A DNA stretch of 64,000 nucleotides from the NCBI RefSeq assembly GCF_963422355.1, contig NC_085105.1:3350052-3414051 (forward strand), in the 5' to 3' direction. This DNA comes from Corticium candelabrum. Taxonomy: Eukaryota; Porifera; Homoscleromorpha; Homosclerophorida; Plakinidae. Shown here in pieces: positions 57,379 to 64,000 of this stretch. A program made the position numbers and the translations under genes. The notes beneath the pieces were generated by a model. That model was given only the letters and a program-made list of their open reading frames with translations, was not told the DNA's origin and made no database searches. How positions within the stretch are numbered: position 1 is the first letter of the stretch; the number at the start of each line of letters is the position of its first letter.

Positions 57379-60300
57379 ATGTGTGTGTGACTCACAATAT
57401 AATGCAGATATGGACATATTGTGTGTACATTATTGACATGTTTTTCTTCTTGCATAAGAGTGCACATTTAAATTTAATAATAAACGTCAACAAGGCATTC
57501 AATTGAATGAGTGCTAGTTTCATGTACAATGTTGTTGCAATAGAAAAGATTGCTTGTCACTCATTGCAGCTCCAAAGTCAACAATACAAGTAAGTATTGT
57601 GTGTACATGCTGTTGTAGCTAGTGTAGCACTGACAAACTACAGTGACCATGGAACACAATCGAGTGGTCCCATCGTCCACTGAAGCCTTGCAATCATCGA
57701 GACAGATTGTACCAGCATTAACTAATAAATTTGTAAAATAAACGTCAGTATCAAGTGTCTTAATTAATTGCCACTTTGTGAAATCATGTGACGAGAAACT
57801 GCTGAGAAGTTGTGTTGATAACATATGGTCACTTATAAGTAATGACAACGTGGTAGTGTTGGATACTAGCAGTTCTAGACAATTTAATTTTGGGCACAGT
57901 GCATGCTGGTGCTGCATGGTGGCTGGACAACATTCTGGGTCATCACAACTTGCAGCACTTACAGAAAACAGTGTTCCTTGGATCTACTCAGATCATTCAT
58001 AAGTCATGTCTTCTGTCTAAAAGTCATGCTAGTCTTAGGCTCGAGTGTCCAGCCGGTTGTCTCCCCGCAGAAGGAGAAACACCGGCTGAAGAGGTTTGCC
58101 ACTCAAAGAAAACTGCCAACTCTCTATTCTCCAATGAGGATCTTACATGTTTTGCTCAATGTTTTTGTATTTACGATAACTATTGATGCGATGCATGTCG
58201 CTATTGGCTCTCTGCTAATGTAATTTGTAACTGAGTAGTCAATCTCTCATGTCGCCTGATATCACATTTTGTTAGCATGTGAGGTGCACTTGCATGTCGT
58301 CTTCTTCTGTTGTCTTCCTTTTCTTACTTTGAGGAATACGCAGCGCAAGCAAAACAATTTCTAGTCACTGAGGGTGTCGTACGTCGCATGCATTGAACGA
58401 GTAGACCATCTACACTTTGTAGTATTTGCACTCAGCACATGGCGATGTGCAAAGCTATGATTTGCATAAGTTGTGACCAACCATTGGTTGACGTCTGTGG
58501 TTAGCTTTGAGTCTAGCGATCATACAAAAACAGAAAACGTGAAGAACTGGAAAAAGTCAACCTGTTGTTTGTGGACTTGGATGACAAGTGTTGAGACTAC
58601 TGGCACTTGCATCAGAGCAAAATTACAATAGCAAAAAGCCAATAGCAACGTGCATCCCTCTGATTGGAGGATAGAGAGTCGGCAATTTATTTCCAGCCGA
58701 CCGTCTTTCTCCTCCTAGGGAGACAACCGGCTGGACACTCAAGCCTATGTTAGTCTAAGCACATCTGAAGCATAAATTGTTTCTAGTGCTTGCAATAGAC
58801 CTTAGGAACCAAATTATTGAGCATGACATAACATAAATTATAATAACTAGATAATAATGGCAAGGATCGTATGTGTAAATGCCATCATTTGAGACCATCC
58901 CAATAGCATGTAGTTTCCTTTGCTGCCTGTCTGACTTACACCACTTGGCATCAACACCCACCTGCCATTTACTGGGGAGAGACCGCTTTACAACCTTTAT
59001 GTACTAAAGTCCATTCGAACAATAGGTGCAGTGTGGGAATTGTGGGTGTGGACTTTGTCAGTTTGGGCTGTCTAGTGGGGAAAATAGGAAATTGAATTAG
59101 CGTAACTACTTCAATGATGTCTGCTAAACACAATGCAAACACTCATTACAAGCTTGTGATGGCATTCTAGAACAGCTGCAGAAATACTGCTGACAAAAGT
59201 AGGTGTGGATGTCTTCTAAAGCTCTGGATTGAGTTCGCTTGTGACTCTGGAGACGTCATTGAGAACTAATTGGCTGTCTAATGTATTCTAAGGAATGCAA
59301 TTTAGGTGATTACATCTACTCTCGAGCTAGAATAGGATGGGCCATGTCCGACTGGGGTGGAGTCTGCATATGTAATATTCCGGAAGCTGCTCGTTCCAAC
59401 GTATTTGAGCATCATTCTGACTGTTAGAATGCACCAGTATCTGCACCTCCTCATATGCATTCCGGAGGCATCATTTCCATGTTTGTAAGTGCCCGGGATA
59501 CCAAGATCTGGTAATTTTCCCACACTGCACCTATTGTTTGAATGGACTTTAGTATATCCGTTTCCATTGTGACAGAGTGGTACAGCCTAAAATCCATATT
59601 AATATGATAGTTTCTGCTGTACATTCTATCACAATTGTGTGTTTATACATACTTCTACTTTTATTTGGGTAAATCAGCTTTACTCGTGCCACTTGACACC
59701 AATTTAGAACATCCACTCGCTAAATATGGGTGTATAGGCCATCGTGATGTAGCATTACTGACAGACAGACAGACAGACAAATGCTCGCTCAATTTGTATC
59801 ATCACTGTTTGAGAGACCATCTACACATTTATATTGTAATTAAACCATATAATTGTTTGGTATGGTCTTAATAATAATAGCAATAATATTGTAAAAACAA
59901 CAAATAAAATAATAACAAAACAAAATAGTAATAATAACAACAAGTAAACTGATATATGATAGAGTAGCAAGTTTCTGAGTTTTTTAGAGTTTCTGCGATT
60001 GCTGTATTATTGACATGAACAATATTTAAAAATATATCATGTTGCTTAGTATCAAAAATAACAACAAACAAACAAACAAACAACAATAATAAATAATTTG
60101 TCTGTCTAATGCATGTACACAGTATGGTAAAATACAGCTCCCTCAAGAAACCTACAAGCAAGGCTAAAATTAAGAACAATAAATTGAGATATCTTTCTTT
60201 TAGTAATCAGTTGATTACAAGATCATGTAAATCAGTTTATCCACAATTACCACACCCACGCAAACTAAGTCATGACAACCACAACATTTTGTCTTCCCCG

Positions 60301-60630
60301 GTATAGTATTTAGAAACGGTCTGGCTACGTGAGACTACAACCGTTGAAAGTTGCCTCACGTTTGTGATATTTCCGAGAGCTGCTCTCTTCGCGAACGGTC
60401 GTCCGTCCTCAGACAAACTCGCTCTCTTCATTGCTCTCGTCATTGGCTTTTCATCTTTCTCGCCTTGAGATGGCAAGCGATGCGAACTCTGCAAAAAAAC
60501 GCGAAACACAAAGATGAGGGTGTGTGTTCAAAGCATCAACCATCTGGGCCGGAGTTCTTACCCTGCGAGACCATTTCTTGGTTTGATTGTACTGCTCGTC
60601 GACGGTACGGGTGTTTTGCGTTCCTCTCAT
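52233..60630 (-). CDS. CCNB3: Cyclin B3
   Basis: Mitotic/meiotic B-type cyclin that activates CDK1 (or CDK2) and is destroyed by APC/C. Eleven exons, ~425 aa: 60562-60630, 60360-60488, 57126-57229, 56838-57055, 56702-56769, 56563-56649, 56417-56494, 56281-56346, 55282-55437, 55064-55213, 52233-52385. Destruction box RAALGNITN at aa 58-66. N-terminal cyclin box: DISPNLRMVLVDWMVEVQESFEL, HETLYLSVKYIDRYL, QLQLVGTAAIMIASKFEE, VEDFLYVCDDAYTREQ. C-terminal box: YHFLRRFARAAEVNME, ARYFCELTLQEYAFVE. The VQExFEL, DDFLY-CDDAY-like and LQEY blocks are B3 signatures, not B1/B2. Ends with YTEKDLLPCMQ...VRNKYA. Introns 2 (3.1 kb) and 10 (2.7 kb) carry repeats and TE remnants. An additional small exon in intron 2 cannot be excluded, though exons 2 and 3 already join in phase. 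Confidence 0.95.
52401..52462. repeat. (CA)n microsatellite
   Basis: Starts ~15 bp from the acceptor of the last cyclin B3 exon. Confidence 0.95.
53371..53453. repeat. (GT)n microsatellite
   Basis: About 41 units, cyclin B3 intron 10; a (TTA)n tract follows at 53507-53541. Confidence 0.95.
53747..54197 (-). pseudogene. Degenerate frameshifted ORF in cyclin B3 intron 10
   Basis: Two overlapping minus-strand frames appear to form one broken coding sequence. The first is Cys-rich (SCHCQTCLSHSSDCCFFENSS) and runs into FLDTQTWQKT; the second starts FLTPKHGKKPKVQ with an acidic stretch SEQDSEDENVDD and a basic end. No family recognised. A decayed transposon-related gene is the likeliest explanation. 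Confidence 0.35.
54904..54935. repeat. Perfect 11-bp inverted repeat
   Basis: atgtccggcca and tggccggacat separated by 10 bp, among several other tgtccgg words (54860-54960); likely a remnant of an element rich in this word. Confidence 0.8.
55440..56275. repeat. AT-rich tandem repeat, ~240-bp unit
   Basis: Blocks such as ttaatttgcaacaaactcaa recur at ~55738 and ~55978, and acacaacaacaaaacagtc at ~55676 and ~55918, giving a 240-bp period within cyclin B3 intron 8. Confidence 0.85.
57301..57376. repeat. (GT)n microsatellite
   Basis: About 34 units in cyclin B3 intron 2, ~70 bp from exon 3. Confidence 0.95.
57890..58030 (+). mobile_element. Retrotransposon tail fragment in cyclin B3 intron 2
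   Basis: Plus-strand frame GTVHAGAAWWLDNILGHHNL...LQKTVFLGST matches the 3' end of the element at 63243-63380, in opposite orientation. It lacks the rest of the element. It abuts the foldback element at 58030. Confidence 0.8.
58030..58756. mobile_element. Foldback element (long imperfect inverted repeat)
   Basis: Left arm gagtgtccagccggttgtct at ~58043 and its reverse complement at ~58720 anchor arms of roughly 180 bp. Further matched stretches inside include actctctattctccaat / its complement and gctattggct / agccaatagc. No coding capacity. It looks like a non-autonomous foldback or a pair of inverted element ends. Confidence 0.7.
59002..59554. mobile_element. Non-autonomous TIR transposon, 38-bp terminal inverted repeats
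   Basis: Ends are tactaaagtccattc...ataggtgcagtgtgggaa and its reverse complement, 37 of 38 positions identical. The terminal TA may be a target duplication (Tc1/mariner-like). The 480-bp interior has no transposase. Confidence 0.8.
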
Positions 60631-61053
60631 CTGTACACGTATAGCGCGTGTTCGTGTAGGACAAGTTCAAATGATGTGTTCAAATTGCCCCGCTGACATA
60701 TCTAGAGTGGAAGGCGTGTCGTTAAACGATGATTGGTCGAGTGGACGTTCGTCCACCAATCAGACGTATTTCCGATGCGCGATTTCCAGGCAACTGATGC
60801 GATTGCGCGCGCACGTTGCACGTGTAGGTGACAACCATATTATTAATTTAAAGCTGGTAGTTTTACTGGGGAAGCTTCTATATGCAAATTTATCGTTTGT
60901 CAAAAGCTTGCAATTTTTAGAACAATCAATACTGTAGTAGATTATTTATATACGGGAGTGTAGCAATGGACGCAACATCCCGGATGTTTTAATTGTGTGT
61001 AAAGTGCTACATACGTCATTTCACGATTGGACGAGGCATTTCAGAGTTGGAAG
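60631..61053. promoter_or_regulatory. Divergent upstream region CCNB3 / SLC25 carrier
   Basis: 423 bp between two start codons pointing away from each other. The CCNB3 side is relatively GC-rich, with gcgcgcgcac near 60805. Both promoters should lie here, including 5' UTRs. No specific site recognised. Confidence 0.5.
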
Positions 61054-62587
61054 ATGGAAATACTTAGTTGGAAACCGTTTGTGTCTGGAGGCATTGCTTC
61101 CATAGCTGCCGAATTAGGTAAGCGAGCGCTGTGAATGCTAGTCGGCATCTACATACTAGTATGTCGTTCGAATTCTTTTCTACACCAAATTATAAAGATA
61201 TTGAGATGCGAGACTTGAACATGCTGGACATTCATCAGCGGTTTTGAAATATCCCTATCACCAGACGCAGTAACAAATTTTGGTGCTGGGTAGATATAGG
61301 CTCCTGGCTTTACATCTTTTGTATTAATTTCTGTGGCTATCCTCTTTCTGTCCATCCCCGGCCTTAGGGGCCTGTGTCTTCCTGAGGAGCCTGCCTTTTC
61401 TGTAGACGCCTTCCTTCCTTAGAGGCCTGCTTTTCCTAGGGGCTGCCTAACAACTTCTCTGCTATGTTATGTAGATAAGTGTAGGAGTACTAGGCTATAT
61501 ATTTTGCATCTCCTCTCTAAATGGTGCTGTTGCACACGTTTATTTATTGTCTTTACATCAGCTGCTGTAATGTTGTTGAAAGAAGACAATGAAATCTGTG
61601 ATTTGGTCAGTTCGGAAGTTAGGGATTTGAATTGTGGATTTTATTCTGCTTGAATAAACGAGTACACTGGAACATGGAGAGGGTTAATTAATTAATTAAG
61701 GATTTTGTAATAGACATGGTATCTATTCTTTCTAGACTTTGTCAATTTGAACAATATCGTGCATGTAATGGCACAAAAATAATTAACAACAAAATTGACA
61801 AAGTTTGAAAAGTGGCATGGCAGAAGACGATGGGCTTTATAACCGGATCTTCTGTGTAATATTTGTTTGTACTTGCTGTAGGCCATCTACTTTATAGCAC
61901 AGCAATCGACAACACTTTACATGTATTATTATAAGTCTATGCATGAGATAATTACAATAGATAACTTAAAATTAAATTTTAATTGATATTAATTACATGC
62001 GTTTATGTCCAATTTGTTATCAGGCACTGTGAATGTGTTGCTTTTGTCAATAGGAACATTTCCTATTGATCTGACAAAAACGAGGTTGCAAATTCAAGGG
62101 CAAGTGAGCGACGCAGCTCATTCACAGTTGAAATATCGAGGCATGATACATGCCATTGTTACTATCACCAAAGAAGAGGGTGTAAAAGCTCTCTATTCAG
62201 GGTGAGTTTCAGATAGCAAGACATATTTTATTATGTAGAGTACTAGATGGGTGATCATTGGCAATACATTTGTCAAAAACCATGTGCAGTAATACGTTTA
62301 CTTAATTTGTGTTGTCGTACTGACTGGTAACTGTTGTGTTAGAATTGCTCCTGCAGTATTACGTCAGGCAACATATGGAACGATTAAGTTGGGGTGCTAT
62401 CATGCATTTAAACGAATACTTGCCGGAAACGCTGAAGGTTTACTTTTGTGGATATGTATTGATGTTGTGGTCAGCATGTTGTAGGCTGTCATCGTGTGTA
62501 GATGAGACGCTGTTGACTAATGTAATTTCAGCAGTAGCTGCTGGTGGTCTTGCTGCAGCTATTGCTAATCCAACTGATGTATTGAAA
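61054..62587 (+). CDS. Mitochondrial carrier, SLC25A14/SLC25A30 (UCP5/KMCP1) type, 5' part
   Basis: Inner-membrane six-TM carrier of the uncoupling-protein-like group; substrates of this subgroup include small anions. Four exons visible: 61054-61117, 62054-62201, 62343-62437, 62502-62587, giving the first 131 aa in frame. Sequence [20 protein letters not shown] then [17 protein letters not shown] contains the first carrier signature [16 protein letters not shown]...[27 protein letters not shown] follows, and the second carrier repeat reaches PTDVLK. This matches human SLC25A30/SLC25A14 closely. The remaining half was not found before the window end; either it lies beyond 64000 or the gene is interrupted by the retroelement at 63243. 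A14 versus A30 is not resolved. Confidence 0.9.
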
Positions 62588-63242
62588 GTAAGTGTTTTTA
62601 GTGGTTGAATGAGGTCATTTTATTGCATTTAGCTGTTTTGTCCTAGTTGTTGCTGCTTTATCTTGCACTCATAGCATGTTAGTGTTCTGTTGCATCATGT
62701 GACTCATCATTTGATTGTCTTTGCTCTTTGGGTTTTTAATAGCAATATGAGTTTAGGGAATTGCATGGTGGGAACGAGGAGATGGCACCGGAAAAAAACG
62801 TTTTATAAACCATAACACTCTTATAGCATCTTCTCTGCCAATAGTCTTGTATTGTAGTGTATGCAAAGATAGAGCGTTTTTTTGGCTTTTTGGTTGCTAC
62901 TGATTCTTAGATGCTTTAAAGCCGTTAGGATATTTAGTAACCAGAGGAGCCGTAAGTCAGTGCAAAGATAGATTGGGTGTGAAGCAAGTACAGGTTTTGT
63001 GTCACTTTGACATGCTAGTTAGGTTATGTCAACTGTATGATCAAGATGATTATTATGTTAGCATGAACAAGTGTTTTGTGAAGGAATATGGTACTGAAAT
63101 GATGTCTCATGTGACTGGTACAAACCTTATGTTTAGGTTTGCTTTGGTCTTATTATGTTGTCGTGCTCAACCAGGTCAGTCTGGTTTGTAAAGTCTATTA
63201 CAAGTACCGGAAGCAAACCCTGCTTCAGAAGTACTTAGACCA
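62588..63242. other. Probable intron 4 of the SLC25 carrier, no exon seen
   Basis: Begins with a good donor (gtaagt). No exon continuing the carrier (expected to start VRMQAQ-like) was recognised before the retroelement. Confidence 0.5.
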
Positions 63243-64000
63243 TCACGGCTGTCTAGAAAGAAGACATGACTTTACGAAGGATCCGAGTAGATCCCAGAAG
63301 CACTGTTTTCTGTAAGTGCTGCAAGTTGTGATGACCTGGAATAATGTCCAGCCACCGTGCAATACCTGCGTGCACTGTGCCCAAAGCTCCCAAGACCACC
63401 GGAACCACCAGTGTTCGACAATGCCACATGTGGCTTGTCTCCACTCGTAAGTCGCTGTACTTCGCCAACTTCTCAGCATGTTTCTTGCCAATGTTGCCAT
63501 CAGCAGGACAGCTGATATCAATAAGAAGACAAGTGTTTGTCTTCCTATTTCTGAGACGATGTCTGGACGATTGGCTTTGATCTTCCTGGCAGTGGGGATG
63601 GTGGTATCCCACATCATAGTAACGTCATCCGTCTCCACAAGCCTATCAGGATGATGCCGGTACCATCTGCTCTCCACTGGGACCCCAAAATGACGACAAA
63701 CATCCCAGTGAATGATGAATGCCACCTGATTGTGTCAATCAGTGTAGTCCGTCGGTGCCAAAGCACTACAGCCTGCCACAATGTGATCGACTGTTTCCAG
63801 GCCTACACTGCACATGCGACAAGTAGGACTGACATCACGATGTAGAATCTTGCGCTCATAGTACCGAGTCCGAAGAGCTTGGTCTTGAGCAGCAACAACC
63901 AGTCCCTCAGTTGCAGCAGGAAGATTTGCTGTCTTTAGCCATCCGTAGGTCTCTTTCATGTCCACAGGCGGTTGCTCAGTGAGACGACGATACTGCCCGT
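63243..64000 (-). mobile_element. Decayed non-LTR retrotransposon, reverse-transcriptase C-terminus
   Basis: Minus-strand reading shows the zinc-finger-like C-terminal region common after reverse transcriptase domains in animal non-LTR elements: CRMCSVGLETVDHIVAGCSALA, then WDTTIPTARKIKANRPDIV, CLLIDISCPADGNI, and VPVVLGALGTVHAGIARWL...LQKTVLLGSTRILRKV. The frame is broken by a stop where an arginine is expected after PTDYTD and by a shift near RPDIV, so it is inactive. It continues past the window edge. The last ~130 bp are shared with a fragment in cyclin B3 intron 2. Confidence 0.85.

Noticed and set aside
57561..57917. Minus-strand ORF of 118 codons as an extra cyclin B3 exon
   Set aside because: No cyclin-like content, exons 2 and 3 already join in phase, and the region runs into retrotransposon-derived sequence.

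Overview
The window looks like nuclear DNA of an early-branching animal, most likely a sponge (demosponge). The reasons are AT-rich, intron-dense genes with canonical GT-AG introns, metazoan-type gene content (TIA1-type RRM protein, ANK-ROC-COR-Death protein, Integrator subunit 4, EMC5, cyclin B3, SLC25 carrier), very many long CA/GT microsatellites, short TA-flanked MITEs, a tRNA-like SINE and degenerate non-LTR retrotransposon pieces. The taxon is an inference; no rRNA or mitochondrial marker is present. All gene models were built by hand by joining exons whose splice phases agree. No similarity search was run, so family names rest on recognised motifs.

Layout. 1-4512 (-): TIA1/TIAR-like RNA-binding protein, 3' end beyond the left edge. 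Only 60 bp away, 4573-12394 (+): ankyrin-ROC-COR-Death protein resembling DAPK1 without its kinase. 13041-21605 (+): complete INTS4 in 25 coding exons. 22068-49584 (-): a cluster of three related single-pass receptors built from YWTD beta-propellers, EGF modules, Ig domains, Ser/Thr-rich stalks and tyrosine-rich tails. Two are tandem duplicates (22068-27365 and 28107-33962). The third (34285-49584) is a roughly 3243-residue, 35-exon protein whose eight propellers form two near-identical halves. 51276-51822 (-): EMC5/MMGT1. 52233-60630 (-): cyclin B3, whose second intron is a nest of mobile elements. 61054-62587 (+): 5' part of an SLC25A14/30-type mitochondrial carrier. 63243-64000 (-): decayed reverse-transcriptase tail.

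The most unusual feature is the receptor cluster. The tandem duplication carried along the last ~100 bp of INTS4, leaving a stub at 27571-27671, so both breakpoints can be placed. The duplicates then diverged where function is likely to change: stalk repeat number (about 4 versus 22 six-residue units), number of 23-residue YxEI/L modules in the tail, and loss of two C-terminal YxxM motifs in one copy. The genes share exon-phase rules that let whole propeller, EGF and EGF-Ig blocks be shuffled in frame.

The remaining genes are housekeeping (splicing and translation control, snRNA processing, ER membrane insertion, cell cycle, mitochondrial transport) and show no evident functional link to the receptors.
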